Positions 5,949 through 14,401 of a stretch of DNA of 32,669 nt are shown one piece after another. The first letter of the stretch is position 1, and every line of letters starts with the position of its first letter. The DNA is from Oscillospiraceae bacterium (GTDB taxonomy: Bacteria; Bacillota_A; Clostridia; Oscillospirales; Oscillospiraceae): positions 1 through 32,669 of the forward strand of contig JAFYVA010000063.1 of NCBI GenBank assembly GCA_017549325.1, given 5' to 3'. The translations under genes and the position numbers were made by a program. The notes beneath the pieces are model-generated. The model worked only from the letters and a program-made list of their open reading frames with translations, ran no database searches and was not told where the DNA came from.

Positions 5949-7316
5949 TCACTTTCCTACGCAGAAACGGGAGAAAATGGTTTCGACCAAGTCGTCCCGC
6001 ACATGGTTTCCTGTCAATTCGTTCAGTGCCTCCAGCGCCTGTTCGCACTCGGTCAGCACCACATCCGGCGTCATGCCGGTCAAGAGGCTCTCCTCTGCCG
6101 CTTTCACGGCCTGCAGTGCGCGGTCTACGGCATCGGCCTGTCGGGCGTTGGTGAGCATTTCCCCTGCTGCGGTGTTTTCGTGGGCGAACCGCGACTCGAT
6201 GATGCTGCACAGAGCCTTGATGCCGCTGCCCTCCTTTGCCGAGAGGGTCAGCACCGTATCGAAGCGGGCTTTGAGTGCGTTGAGGTCAATGCAGCAGCCC
6301 AAATCGGCCTTGTTGACCACGGCGATGGTGTGTTGTGCCGCTGCGGCCAGAGCCATGGCCTCTTCGTCCTCGCTGTCCAGCGGCCCGGAGCCGTCCAGCA
6401 CCAGAAGCGCGAGCGAGGCATTTTCGGCGGCGGCACGGCTGCGGGCAACGCCCAGCATCTCCACCGTGTCGGCGCTCTCCCGCAATCCGGCGGTATCGGT
6501 CAGGCGCAGCAGTACGCGGCCCAGTGTCAGCTTTTCCTCCACCGTATCGCGGGTGGTGCCGGCGATGTCGGTGACGATGGCGCGCTCATAGCCCAACAGA
6601 GCGTTCAAAAGCGACGATTTTCCCACATTGGGCTTGCCCAGAAGCACGGTGGGCAGACCGTTTTTCACAATTTGTCCGCGAGAAAAAGACGAAAGCAATT
6701 CTTCCAAACGCGTGCGGCTGTGGCGCAGGGTATCGGACAGCTCGCCGCGCTCCAGATCGGCGATATCCTCGTCGGGGTAGTCCACCACAGCGTAAAAACG
6801 GCTCATAAGGGCGAGGATGTCCTCATAAACGCTCTCCACGGCTCGGGAGAGGGTGCCGCTGAGCTGTGCGGCGGCGTGGCGGGCAGCTTCTGCCGTCTCG
6901 GCGTCGATCAGATCCACCACCGCCTCGGCCTGCATGAGGTCGAGCCGTCCGTTTAAGAAGGCGCGGCGGGTGAATTCGCCGCCTGCAGCCTGCCGCGCAC
7001 CGGCGGCAAAGAGGGATTGCAATCCCGCCTCCAACACGACGGGAGAGCCGTGGGTTTGGATCTCGGCGCTCAGTTCGCCGGTATAGCTGCTGCCGGCGGA
7101 GAAGAGGACGCACAGGGCGTTATCCAGCAGATTTCCGTCCCGATCCAGAAGACTGCCCAGAACCATGGTGCGGGGGATCTGTTCGGACATGGCTTTTTTA
7201 TTCAGCGGACGGAAAACGCGGTCGAGAACGGCACAGGTATCGCTGCCGGAGAGGCGCAGAATGCCAATAGCAGAAGGACCACGCGCCGTGGCAATGGCGG
7301 CAATCGTATCAGACAC
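5949..7316 (-). CDS. mnmE: tRNA modification GTPase MnmE (TrmE)
   Basis: The protein has 455 aa with a GTG start (VSDTIAAIATARGPSAIGILRLSG). GGGAGG lies 7 nt upstream; the frame upstream of it has no ribosome-binding site. With MnmG, MnmE forms the 5-carboxymethylaminomethyl (or related) group on wobble uridine 34 of certain tRNAs, using formyl-THF. Visible parts: the N-terminal THF-binding domain, then the G domain with GKPNVGKS (about 227-234), TTRD (254-257), DTAG (274-277) and NKAD (335-338), and the C-terminal CVGK (452-455) with its catalytic Cys. It leads the mnmE-prmA-oxidoreductase run. mnmG is not adjacent, unlike the common origin-region order. Confidence 0.95.
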   Translation of the reverse strand: MSDTIAAIATARGPSAIGILRLSGSDTCAVLDRVFRPLNKKAMSEQIPRTMVLGSLLDRDGNLLDNALCVLFSAGSSYTGELSAEIQTHGSPVVLEAGLQSLFAAGARQAAGGEFTRRAFLNGRLDLMQAEAVVDLIDAETAEAARHAAAQLSGTLSRAVESVYEDILALMSRFYAVVDYPDEDIADLERGELSDTLRHSRTRLEELLSSFSRGQIVKNGLPTVLLGKPNVGKSSLLNALLGYERAIVTDIAGTTRDTVEEKLTLGRVLLRLTDTAGLRESADTVEMLGVARSRAAAENASLALLVLDGSGPLDSEDEEAMALAAAAQHTIAVVNKADLGCCIDLNALKARFDTVLTLSAKEGSGIKALCSIIESRFAHENTAAGEMLTNARQADAVDRALQAVKAAEESLLTGMTPDVVLTECEQALEALNELTGNHVRDDLVETIFSRFCVGK

Positions 7317-7349
7317 AGGCGTACCTCCCAAACATAAAAATGTATCATA

Positions 7350-7378
7350 AGTATACCACGGAAAGAAGAAAAGGGCAA
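7350..7378 (-). promoter_or_regulatory. Sigma-A type promoter of mnmE
   Basis: Minus strand: TTGCCC (7378-7373), a 17-nt spacer, then TATACT (7355-7350), about 33 nt before the mnmE GTG. It lies just beyond the dnaI terminator, as expected for the start of a new operon. Confidence 0.65.
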
Positions 7379-7385
7379 GAGGACA

Positions 7386-7419
7386 GAAAACACCCGCCAA
7401 CACGCAGGAAGGCGGGTGT
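7386..7419 (-). terminator. Rho-independent terminator after dnaI-like gene
   Basis: A 9-bp perfect stem, acacccgcc (7390-7398) with ggcgggtgt (7411-7419), has a 12-nt loop and is followed on the minus strand by TTTTC. It sits 8 nt after the stop of the helicase-loader gene. Confidence 0.75.
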
Positions 7420-7427
7420 GCAATATG

Positions 7428-8417
7428 TTAGCGGCTCTGTTTTTTCAGCAGGCGGATGTCGTCGCCAAAACAGGGCAGGACCTCGTACTGGCCCTCGATG
7501 CGGGAGAGAATGGCAGGAGAGTACCGTGTGCCCAGCTCGTGAGGGGGCAGATTGGTGTTGATGACGGTGCTCTTGCCGGAGAGGAGGCGGTCATTGACGA
7601 TGCGGTACAGGGCGCTCTGGACGAAGGAGGAATTCATCTCCGTGCCCAGATCATCCAGGATCAGCAGATCGCAGCGCAGAAACCGCTGCACGGCCTCGTC
7701 GCCCTCTTCATCACGGCGGAACTGGGCGTCCTCCATATAGCGGAAGACGGACGCGGCGGTATCGTACACCACGCTGTAGCCCCGCTCTGTTACCTCGCGG
7801 GCGATGCAGGCAGAGAGGAAGGTCTTGCCCACGCCGGGGAAGCCGGAGAGCAGAAGATTGTCGTGATGTTTTCCGAAACGGCGGGCGAAGTTGCTGCAGG
7901 TTTCAAACACCTGCTCCATCTGCTCCCGTGCCGAACAGCCCAGGCGCTCACTGACATGGTTGGAGTACCAATCCAGAGAGAAGGTGTCAAAGCTCTGGTT
8001 GCCCAGATCGAGAAGCTGAGACAACTCCTGTTTTTGCTGTTCGTTGTAATAGGCCTGCAGGCACGCGCAGACCCGTGTGCCATGGAAACCCGAGTCGTTG
8101 CAGAGAGAGCAGGCGGGCTTTTCCTCCAGTGCGTCCATGGGATAGCCCATACCCAGCAGCAGCTGGGCGCGGCGGCTCTGCAGATCCATGTTCTCGTCCT
8201 TGATCTCGCGGATGGCTTCGCCGGTGTTGGCGCCGCTGCGCAGGGCATCGGCAATGATTTTGGACATAGTGCCCCGCAGCTTCTGCTCGATCTGCTGCAG
8301 TTCCGGCTCGGTGCGGTAGAGCATCTCGCGGCGGCGGGCAAACTCGTCGGCGCGGCGCTGCTTGTCCGCTTCGAAGCGGAGCTGCGCCCGACGCATCACT
8401 TTTCCATCGTAGGCCAT
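7428..8417 (-). CDS. dnaI: DnaI/DnaC-like replicative helicase loader ATPase
   Basis: The protein has 329 aa. The N-terminal half is helical and charged, followed by a zinc-binding cluster C103/C106/C117/C119 (CSLCN...VCAC), as in DnaI. The AAA+ domain shows Walker A GFPGVGKT (192-199) and Walker B LLILDD (251-256). The ending is short, as in DnaC/DnaI loaders. The expected role is loading the DnaB/DnaC hexameric helicase onto single-stranded DNA at initiation and restart. It lies 12 nt downstream of the dnaD-like gene, the usual Firmicutes pairing. GGGGGA precedes the ATG. Related phage and IstB ATPases look similar, but the zinc cluster and the dnaD partner favour the chromosomal loader. 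Confidence 0.88.
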   Translation of the reverse strand: MAYDGKVMRRAQLRFEADKQRRADEFARRREMLYRTEPELQQIEQKLRGTMSKIIADALRSGANTGEAIREIKDENMDLQSRRAQLLLGMGYPMDALEEKPACSLCNDSGFHGTRVCACLQAYYNEQQKQELSQLLDLGNQSFDTFSLDWYSNHVSERLGCSAREQMEQVFETCSNFARRFGKHHDNLLLSGFPGVGKTFLSACIAREVTERGYSVVYDTAASVFRYMEDAQFRRDEEGDEAVQRFLRCDLLILDDLGTEMNSSFVQSALYRIVNDRLLSGKSTVINTNLPPHELGTRYSPAILSRIEGQYEVLPCFGDDIRLLKKQSR

Positions 8418-8429
8418 ATGTATCCCCCG

Positions 8430-9353
8430 TTACTGTTTCTTATAGCGGCGCATCCAGTCGGCGCCGTCTCGCCGCGTCTGCGCATCTGCGGTTTTTTCGG
8501 GTGTGCTGCGCCGTGCAGGCTGCTCACCGCGGGTCACTTCCTCTACGCTGTGCCAGCCGGCCTCGTGCCAGCGGCGCAGGATACCATTTAAATAGCGCCA
8601 GTTCAGCTCTTTTTTCTGGAACACGGTCTTGTCATAGGCCAGCGCCACCGTCTCCGGCGGGAAGCCCTGCTCCCACCACTGCTTGAGATAGTGCATCTCG
8701 CTGTCCACAGGAGGACGGTCGTGGATCTGCAGGGCGTGCATATAGGCGGCGGCCTTTTCCTGCCGCTGTGCCATCGTGCGGAGATATTTGGCGGCACTCT
8801 GCTGGTCACAGATGCCCATCTGCGCCCAGAGACAGCCCTCTTTTTCGATCTGGCGCATGGTGGGGCGGCGTCCTTCACCGTAGCGGCGGGCGGTGCGCTG
8901 TACACAGTAGCAGGCCAGCAGATAAATCACATCCGCAGGGAGACCGATGTCGTCATACAGACCTGCCAACAGCTGCAAGTCGGCGGTTTTCAGCCGTTTT
9001 CCCAACTTTTCCTCCAACTGCGGCACCAAAAGGGCAAAGTCCCGATCGGTTTCCAGCATATCCGACAGTTCGTCGGGGCTATACTGAGGATGTTCGTCGC
9101 TGCGCTGGGGCGGCGGGGCGGCAGGAGTGGAGAGCAGGCCGACCTCCTGCAGTATGCGTTCCGCTGCAGCCAACTGCAAAGAAGAAAAACCCAAGGTCTT
9201 CTGGAGTTCCTCGGGGGAGGCTCCCCGATCAAGGCGCTGCAAAAGGAGGAACAAAAGGGCGGCGTCGCCATTATGGGTGGCAATCAGGGCATCGGCCTGC
9301 TGCGCCGAGAGAACGAGACTTTTCTCTGCGCCCCGCATAATATATCCGGCCAT
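8430..9353 (-). CDS. dnaD: DnaD/DnaB-family replication initiation protein
   Basis: The protein has 307 aa from the ATG at 9353, which has AGGGAGGA 6 nt upstream; a GTG seven codons earlier is not preferred. The N-terminal half has short helices compatible with a winged-helix domain (SPEELQKTLGFSSLQLAAAERILQEVGLL). A Pro-rich linker (about 120) precedes two DnaD/DnaB_2-like domains. The closing segment LNWRYLNGILRRWHEAGW contains the YxxxIxxxW-type motif that binds single-stranded DNA in DnaD. In Firmicutes DnaD and DnaB act between DnaA and the DnaI-helicase complex at primosome assembly. It is the first gene of the dnaD-dnaI operon. Confidence 0.85.
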   Translation of the reverse strand: MAGYIMRGAEKSLVLSAQQADALIATHNGDAALLFLLLQRLDRGASPEELQKTLGFSSLQLAAAERILQEVGLLSTPAAPPPQRSDEHPQYSPDELSDMLETDRDFALLVPQLEEKLGKRLKTADLQLLAGLYDDIGLPADVIYLLACYCVQRTARRYGEGRRPTMRQIEKEGCLWAQMGICDQQSAAKYLRTMAQRQEKAAAYMHALQIHDRPPVDSEMHYLKQWWEQGFPPETVALAYDKTVFQKKELNWRYLNGILRRWHEAGWHSVEEVTRGEQPARRSTPEKTADAQTRRDGADWMRRYKKQ

Positions 9354-9387
9354 GACGGTTCCTCCCTTCTTCACAATCTGTCACACT

Positions 9388-9417
9388 ATCTTACCACAAT
9401 CCATGGGGTGGCGTAAA
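9388..9417 (-). promoter_or_regulatory. Candidate promoter of dnaD-dnaI
   Basis: Minus strand: TTTACG (9417-9412), an 18-nt spacer and TAAGAT (9393-9388) with an extended TGG before the -10. It lies about 35 nt upstream of the dnaD start. The -35 is weak. Confidence 0.4.
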
Positions 9418-9455
9418 GGGGGCAGAGACTTTTTTGCAAATTTGATGTATTCCCC

Positions 9456-9484
9456 TTTTCTCGCTGTGAAATTTGTGCTATAGT
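9456..9484 (+). promoter_or_regulatory. Candidate promoter of zapA and the genes after it
   Basis: TATAGT (9479-9484) has an extended -10 TGC in front and a poor -35 TTTTCT (9456-9461) 17 nt upstream. It is divergent from the dnaD promoter, about 57 nt before the zapA ATG. The intergenic region 9354-9540 holds nothing else recognised. Confidence 0.45.
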
Positions 9485-9540
9485 GAAATCTGTATAACTA
9501 TCGATATGCCAGAGAACTCGGATTGAAGGAGGAAAGCGGT

Positions 9541-9864
9541 ATGGCAAATCGCGTGACAATGGATATCTGTGGACAGGAGTATACGCTGGTGGCAGAGGAG
9601 AACGCCTCCTATATGGAAAAGGTGGGCGCCATGGTGGACAAGAAGATGCGTGAGCTGATGGATACGGCCCATGTCAGCCGCAGCGATGCGGCGGTGCTGG
9701 CTGCCATCAATCTGGCCGATGAGCTGCTGAAGAATCAGGACTCCGGTGAGAATCTGCGCCGCCAGGTGAAGACCTATCTGGATGAGGCCACTGCTGCCAA
9801 GAACGAGGTCAGCGACCTCAAGCGCCAGCTGTTTAAGTATCAGCAGCGGGGAGACCGTCGATAA
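9541..9864 (+). CDS. zapA: Cell division protein ZapA
   Basis: The protein has 107 aa. It starts with the conserved NRVTMDICGQEYTLVAEENASYMEKVGAMVDKKM, followed by the SRSDAAVLAAINLADELL helix and a C-terminal coiled coil, the full ZapA plan. ZapA binds FtsZ and bundles protofilaments at the division ring. AAGGAGGAA lies upstream of the ATG at 9541; an in-frame TTG at 9523 is ignored because it precedes the ribosome-binding site. Its stop overlaps the start of the U32 gene (TAATG). zapA followed by a U32 gene is a common Firmicutes arrangement. Confidence 0.9.
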   Translation: MANRVTMDICGQEYTLVAEENASYMEKVGAMVDKKMRELMDTAHVSRSDAAVLAAINLADELLKNQDSGENLRRQVKTYLDEATAAKNEVSDLKRQLFKYQQRGDRR

Positions 9865-11948
9865 TGACAGAGCTGCTGTGTCCTGCGGGCAGCCGCGAGT
9901 CACTGGTTGCTGCCGTACAGTGCGGCGCCGACGCGGTGTATATGGGTTTTGGTGCCTTTAATGCCCGCAGAAATGCCAAAAACTTTACCGATGAGGAATA
10001 CGCCGACGCGGTGCGCTACTGCCATGAGCGCGGCGTGAAGGTGTTCCTTACCTTGAATACGCTGCTGACGGATCGGGAGATGCCCGCCGCTGCCGAAACG
10101 CTGCGAAAAGCAAGCGCCATGGGTGTGGATGCGGTATTGGTACAGGATTGGGGCGCGTTGACCCTCGCCCAGACGGTGACGCCCGATCTGCCCATTCACG
10201 CCAGCACGCAGATGAGCCTTCATACCCTTGGCGGAGCGCAGTACGCCGCCGACTTGGGTATGGAGCGCGTTGTGCTGTCCCGGGAGCTGTCCAAACAGGA
10301 GCTTGCCGAGATCTGCCGCGGCTGCAGCGCCGAGGTGGAGGCCTTCGTCCACGGCGCACTGTGTATGTGCTATTCCGGTCAATGCACCATGTCGGCCCTG
10401 ATCGGTCAGCGCAGCGGCAACCGCGGCGCCTGTGCCCAGCCCTGCCGCCTGCCTTACGGTGTGAATGGCCCCTGTCGCGGGGAACATCCTTTGAGTCTGA
10501 AGGATATGAACCTCTCTGCGTACCTGGGGGAGCTGGAGGAGATGGGTCTGGATTGCCTGAAGCTGGAGGGCCGCATGAAGCGCCCGGAGTATGTGGCGGT
10601 CATTACCCACATCTACCGCACGCTGCTGGATGAGAAGCGCGTTCCTACGGCAGAGGAGACGGCCGCACTGGAGCAGGCCTTTTCCCGCAGCGGGTTTACC
10701 GAGGGGTATTACCTTGGGAAAAAAGGCCCGCGGATGTTCGGCACCCGCCCCGAAAATCTCCCCGAGCCCAAGGAACTGTTTGCATGGGCGCGGACGCTCT
10801 ATGAAAAAGAGGATCGCCGCACGGTGCGCGTTACGATGAAGGTAAGCCTTCGCGACGGAGAGGCGGCCTGCCTTGCTGTCAGTGACGGGGTGCATACGGC
10901 AACCGTTACCGGCCCTGTGCCGGAGCTGGCTCGAAACCGCGCGCTGACGGAGGAAGAGGTGGCCCAGCGCCTTTCCAAGACCGGCGGCACTGCCTATCGC
11001 TGTGAACAGGTCGATGTTGTGCTGGATGAAGGCCTTATGCTGAGCGCAGGCACCTTGAACGGGCTGCGCCGCGAGGCGTTGGAGCAGCTTTCCGCACTTC
11101 GCACCACACCTCCCGCGCGCCGCGAAAATCCCACGCCCGATTTGCCTGAGGCGGCAGCGGAGGAATGGGATAAAGCGCCGGCCCTTACCGTTTCTGTCGC
11201 AAAAGCGGCTCAGTTGACGGAGGGATTGGTGAACGAGCGCCCGGAGATGATCTACATCCCGCTGGAGGAGCTGTGCAAGGTGGATTTGACCAAGTACACC
11301 GACAGGACGAAGTTCTGCGCCGTGCTGCCCCGTATTTTCCGCACCAAAGATGAAGCGCATTTCCGCGATGTGCTGAAACGGACGGAGGGTCTTTCTGCGG
11401 TGGCCATTGGCAATTTGGGTCATTTGCCCGTTGTTGAGGGGCTGGATCTGGAAATCCGCGGCGATTTCGGCATGAATGTATTCAACTCCCGCGCACTGAC
11501 CTTCTTAAAGGATAAGGGGTTCGCCTCTGCTACCGTTTCGTTTGAACTGCGGCATCAGCAGGTGCGCGATCTTAAGAAATATATCCCCTGCGAGGCGGTC
11601 GTCTATGGACGGCTGCCGCTGATGGTCATGGAGAACTGTCCCATCGGCAACGCGGGTGGATGTCGCGGAGACAAGCGGCTGTGCGAGGGAGAGAATTCCC
11701 TTACCGACCGCACGGGAGCCAGATTCCCCATGATGGGGCAGTACGGCTGCCGCTGCGAGATCGAGAACAGTCTGCCGGTGTTTCTGGCAGACAAGGACGA
11801 GTGGAAGCGCTGTGGCCTGCGCTGGGCGCGGCTGCGGTTTACGACCGAGTCGCCGGAGGAATGCGTCTCGGTGCTGCGCACCTATCGCGAGGGCGGCACT
11901 TTCAACGGAGAATTTACGAGAGGATTGTTCTACCGCGGGGTAGAATGA
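9864..11948 (+). CDS. U32 family protein with DUF3656-like middle (RlhA-type)
   Basis: The protein has 694 aa. The N-terminal barrel has ELLCPAGSRESLVAAVQCGADAVYMG and the U32 signature region with cysteines at 167, 169, 174, 190 and 194 (FVHGALCMCYSGQC...GACAQPC). A middle domain (about 300-400) and a further C-terminal domain with more cysteines (PIGNAGGCRGDKRLC, YGCRCEI) make it the long form, like E. coli RlhA/YdcP, which hydroxylates a 23S rRNA cytidine. Though named 'peptidase U32', characterised relatives are prephenate-dependent RNA hydroxylases or ubiquinone hydroxylation factors with an Fe-S cluster. Its exact RNA target here is unknown. It overlaps zapA by 1 nt at the start; its stop lies 11 nt before the chosen dut start. 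Confidence 0.85.
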   Translation: MTELLCPAGSRESLVAAVQCGADAVYMGFGAFNARRNAKNFTDEEYADAVRYCHERGVKVFLTLNTLLTDREMPAAAETLRKASAMGVDAVLVQDWGALTLAQTVTPDLPIHASTQMSLHTLGGAQYAADLGMERVVLSRELSKQELAEICRGCSAEVEAFVHGALCMCYSGQCTMSALIGQRSGNRGACAQPCRLPYGVNGPCRGEHPLSLKDMNLSAYLGELEEMGLDCLKLEGRMKRPEYVAVITHIYRTLLDEKRVPTAEETAALEQAFSRSGFTEGYYLGKKGPRMFGTRPENLPEPKELFAWARTLYEKEDRRTVRVTMKVSLRDGEAACLAVSDGVHTATVTGPVPELARNRALTEEEVAQRLSKTGGTAYRCEQVDVVLDEGLMLSAGTLNGLRREALEQLSALRTTPPARRENPTPDLPEAAAEEWDKAPALTVSVAKAAQLTEGLVNERPEMIYIPLEELCKVDLTKYTDRTKFCAVLPRIFRTKDEAHFRDVLKRTEGLSAVAIGNLGHLPVVEGLDLEIRGDFGMNVFNSRALTFLKDKGFASATVSFELRHQQVRDLKKYIPCEAVVYGRLPLMVMENCPIGNAGGCRGDKRLCEGENSLTDRTGARFPMMGQYGCRCEIENSLPVFLADKDEWKRCGLRWARLRFTTESPEECVSVLRTYREGGTFNGEFTRGLFYRGVE

Positions 11949-11959
11949 GGAACAATACG

Positions 11960-12409
11960 ATGGAACTGAAAATGAAAGCCCTCTCCCCCAAGATCGGGGC
12001 AGAGATCCCTGTTCCCGCTTTTGCTACGGTGGGCAGCGCGGCAATGGATCTGCGCGCCTGCATTGATGCCGATGTGACCATCGCGGCAGGTCAGCGTGCG
12101 ATCGTTCCCACGGGTATTGCCATTGCACTGCCCGGTGCAGACTATGTGGCGCTGATCTGCGCCCGCAGCGGCCTTGCCAGTAAGTTTGGCATCACCATGG
12201 CCAACGGTGTGGGTGTTATCGACAGCGACTATCGCGGGGAACTGAAGGTGGCGCTTTTTAACTCCTCCGATACGGACTACACCATTCATGACGGTGACCG
12301 CATCGCCCAGCTGATGGTGCTGCCTGTGGTGCAGCCCACGCTGCAGATGGTAGAGGAACTGGATGAGACGGAGCGCGGTGAAGGCGGCTTTGGCTCTACG
12401 GGACGGTGA
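11960..12409 (+). CDS. dut: dUTP diphosphatase
   Basis: The protein has 149 aa, normal for trimeric dUTPases, which split dUTP to dUMP and pyrophosphate. All five motifs are visible: I GSAAMDLR (25-32; most relatives have AGxDL, here AAMDL), II ARSGLA (68-73), III GVGVIDSDYRGE (83-94, with the catalytic Asp), IV GDRIAQ (112-117) and V RGEGGFGSTG (139-148). The ATG at 11960 is chosen because homology starts at MELKMKALSP and GAGG lies 9 nt before it. An ATG at 11945 overlaps the U32 stop (ATGA) and is a possible alternative, adding MRNNT. It is followed directly by maf. Confidence 0.93.
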   Translation: MELKMKALSPKIGAEIPVPAFATVGSAAMDLRACIDADVTIAAGQRAIVPTGIAIALPGADYVALICARSGLASKFGITMANGVGVIDSDYRGELKVALFNSSDTDYTIHDGDRIAQLMVLPVVQPTLQMVEELDETERGEGGFGSTGR

Positions 12410-12414
12410 AGAAT

Positions 12415-12981
12415 ATGGCGATTATTTTGGGTTCCGGCTCTCCCCGCAGACGGGAGTTGCTGGAAAAAATTGGTATTCTAAACTTTGCCGTTTCCTCGCC
12501 TGAGGTGGACGAGACATATCCCGACGGCCTCTCCCCTGCTCAGATCGTGTGTCACCTCTCCGCCATGAAGTCCCGGGCCATTGAAAGCGGCAGTGACGAT
12601 ATCGTGATCACGGCCGATACGATGGTTTTTCTGGATGATAAGCGTTTGGGCAAGCCTGCCGATGAGGCTGATGCCCTCGCTATGCTGACGGCGCTGCAGG
12701 GACGGCGGCACACGGTATGCACCGGTGTGACGGTGCGCTGCGGCGGCGAGGTGCTGACGGAGGCGGAGGAGACGGCGGTGATTTTCCGCTCTGCCACGGA
12801 GGAGGAGCTTTTATCCTACATTCGCAGCGGTGAGCCGATGGACAAGGCCGGTGCCTATGGCATTCAGGGGCTGGGTTCGCTGCTGGTAGAGGGGATCGAA
12901 GGTGACTTCTTCAATGTGATGGGCCTGCCGCTGCTGCGGTTGAGCCGTATGCTGAAGCATTTTGGCGTGACGCTGCTGTAA
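12415..12981 (+). CDS. maf: Maf family nucleotide pyrophosphatase
   Basis: The protein has 188 aa. ILGSGSPRRRELL is the Maf N-terminal signature. Further motifs are SPEVDET, ITADTMVFLDDKRLGKP and the GAYGIQGLGSLLVEGIEGDFFNVMGLP ending. Maf proteins hydrolyse dTTP, UTP or modified nucleotides, and in Bacillus Maf is linked to septum arrest; the gene is often next to mreB/mreC/mreD, as here. The ATG at 12415 has GGTGAAG in front. A GTG at 12406 overlapping the dut stop (GTGA) is an alternative start, adding three residues. Confidence 0.92.
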   Translation: MAIILGSGSPRRRELLEKIGILNFAVSSPEVDETYPDGLSPAQIVCHLSAMKSRAIESGSDDIVITADTMVFLDDKRLGKPADEADALAMLTALQGRRHTVCTGVTVRCGGEVLTEAEETAVIFRSATEEELLSYIRSGEPMDKAGAYGIQGLGSLLVEGIEGDFFNVMGLPLLRLSRMLKHFGVTLL

Positions 12982-13010
12982 GAAAATTTTCCCTACAGAA
13001 AGGGTTGGAC

Positions 13011-13850
13011 ATGAAACGATTTTTCTCGAAAAACGGCCTGCTGCTGCTTTCGGCGGCGGCGACGGTGGTGGTAATTCTGTGTGTGATCTCCGCCATCAGC
13101 TCCGGCACGCCCTTTTTGCGGAATGTGGCAGGTGTGATCGCCTCCCCCTTCCGTGCGGCGGGCAGCGCTGTGGCCGGCTGGGTGGCAGATGGTAGTGCCC
13201 ATTTTGATAATGTCGAGACGCTGCAGGAGGAAAATGATGAGCTGCGGCGCTATGTGGCAGAGCTGGAGGAAGAACTGCGGCGCGCCCAGAGCGCAACGGA
13301 GGAAAACCGCCGGCTGCGCGAGGTGCTGGGCCTGGCGACGAAAAATCCCGATTATGTGTTTGTGGAAGCCACAGTGACCGAGCGCTCTGTCAGCAACTGG
13401 TTTTCTGTTCTGACTATCAACTGCGGCACATCTGACGGTGTTGCGATCGGGCAGTGCGTAACGGATGAATACGGAAACCTTGTGGGCACGATCACCGATG
13501 CGGGCCATAATTGGAGCCGCATCACGACGCTGTTGGACACCGACAGCTCCGTGGGTGCCACTGTCTTTCGAACCGGCGATGTTGCGGTGACGGAGGGGCG
13601 GCTGGAACTGATGGAAGAGGGCTGCCTCGCGCTTTGCTATCTTACCGATCCGGATCGCCTCGTCAGCGGTGACCAGGTTGTGACGTCCGGTCTGGGCGGC
13701 TATCTGCCCGAGGGTCTTGTGATCGGCACGGTACGGGAAGTGCGTGTCGACGACGGCGGTGTGAACCGCTATGCGGTCGTGAAGGCAAATGTGACGCCGG
13801 AAAAGTTGGTGGAGGTTTTTGTGATCCGCGATTTCGGTGCAGCGGAGTAA
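13011..13850 (+). CDS. mreC: Rod shape-determining protein MreC
   Basis: The protein has 279 aa. It has a short cytoplasmic start, a transmembrane anchor (about 9-32), a coiled coil (about 66-106, LQEENDELRRYVAELEEELRR) and the double beta-barrel MreC domain with ATVTERSVSNWFSVLTINCGTSDGV, DSSVGATV and GLGGYLPEGLVIGTV. MreC scaffolds the elongasome outside the membrane, contacting PBP2 (MrdA). AAAGGG lies upstream of the ATG at 13011. No mreB is found in the window, so it lies elsewhere or is absent. It is followed by mreD and mrdA in the same run. Confidence 0.92.
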   Translation: MKRFFSKNGLLLLSAAATVVVILCVISAISSGTPFLRNVAGVIASPFRAAGSAVAGWVADGSAHFDNVETLQEENDELRRYVAELEEELRRAQSATEENRRLREVLGLATKNPDYVFVEATVTERSVSNWFSVLTINCGTSDGVAIGQCVTDEYGNLVGTITDAGHNWSRITTLLDTDSSVGATVFRTGDVAVTEGRLELMEEGCLALCYLTDPDRLVSGDQVVTSGLGGYLPEGLVIGTVREVRVDDGGVNRYAVVKANVTPEKLVEVFVIRDFGAAE

Positions 13851-13860
13851 GGAGCGGATG

Positions 13861-14364
13861 ATGACACGACGACTCCTGACCATTCGCTGGTCTTTTTACG
13901 GTGCAACGACGCTGCTGATCCTGCTGCTGCAGTCTCAGGTGTTGGGGAGGATCTCCCTCTGGGGCGTATGTCCCGTGGTCGTCGCCTGCCTTGCGGCGGT
14001 GGCGGCAACCCGTGAGCCGACGGTGCATGCGGTTATATATGCCATCGTGTTGGGTGCGGTGTGTGATACGCTGTTTGTGGCGGCGCTGCCGTGCTTTTAT
14101 GTGCTGCTCTGTGTTATCGCGGCGGCACTTTCCGGTGTTGTGTCGCGCCGCGCAGTGATGCCGGGAATTCTCTGTTCGGCGCTGTGCTGCGCAGCAACGC
14201 TGCTGATTTCCGGTGTGCTGAGCGGCTTGGTGATGATCTACGGCGATGCGCCTGTCAATGCGGTTGTGGGTCTGCTGCTGCGGGAGGTGCTGGTATCCCT
14301 CCCCTTTGCGCTGGTGATGATCCATCCGGTGTTCAGCCGTATCCATCAGATCACGACGCCCTGA
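13861..14364 (+). CDS. mreD: Rod shape-determining protein MreD
   Basis: The protein has 167 aa, with about five hydrophobic helices spread over its length and few charges, as in MreD. MreD is the membrane partner of MreC in lateral wall synthesis. Primary sequence conservation in this family is low; position between mreC and mrdA is the strongest support. AAGGAG (13849-13854) overlaps the mreC stop and lies 6 nt before the ATG at 13861; an ATG at 13858 is equally in frame but only 3 nt from it. The 37 nt after the gene hold the mrdA ribosome-binding site. Confidence 0.85.
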   Translation: MTRRLLTIRWSFYGATTLLILLLQSQVLGRISLWGVCPVVVACLAAVAATREPTVHAVIYAIVLGAVCDTLFVAALPCFYVLLCVIAAALSGVVSRRAVMPGILCSALCCAATLLISGVLSGLVMIYGDAPVNAVVGLLLREVLVSLPFALVMIHPVFSRIHQITTP

Positions 14365-14401
14365 CCCCTGCGGAGAGAACGATTGAAAGGAGGCGATGTA
14401 A

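Noticed and set aside
3646..6591. A 981-codon plus-strand frame opposite the oxidoreductase, prmA and part of mnmE
   Set aside because: Antisense shadow of three conserved genes; its product is low-complexity and unlike any protein I know.
9354..9540. Divergent region between dnaD and zapA considered as a replication origin
   Set aside because: No cluster of DnaA boxes (TTATCCACA-like) and no dnaA/dnaN; it is explained by two divergent promoters.
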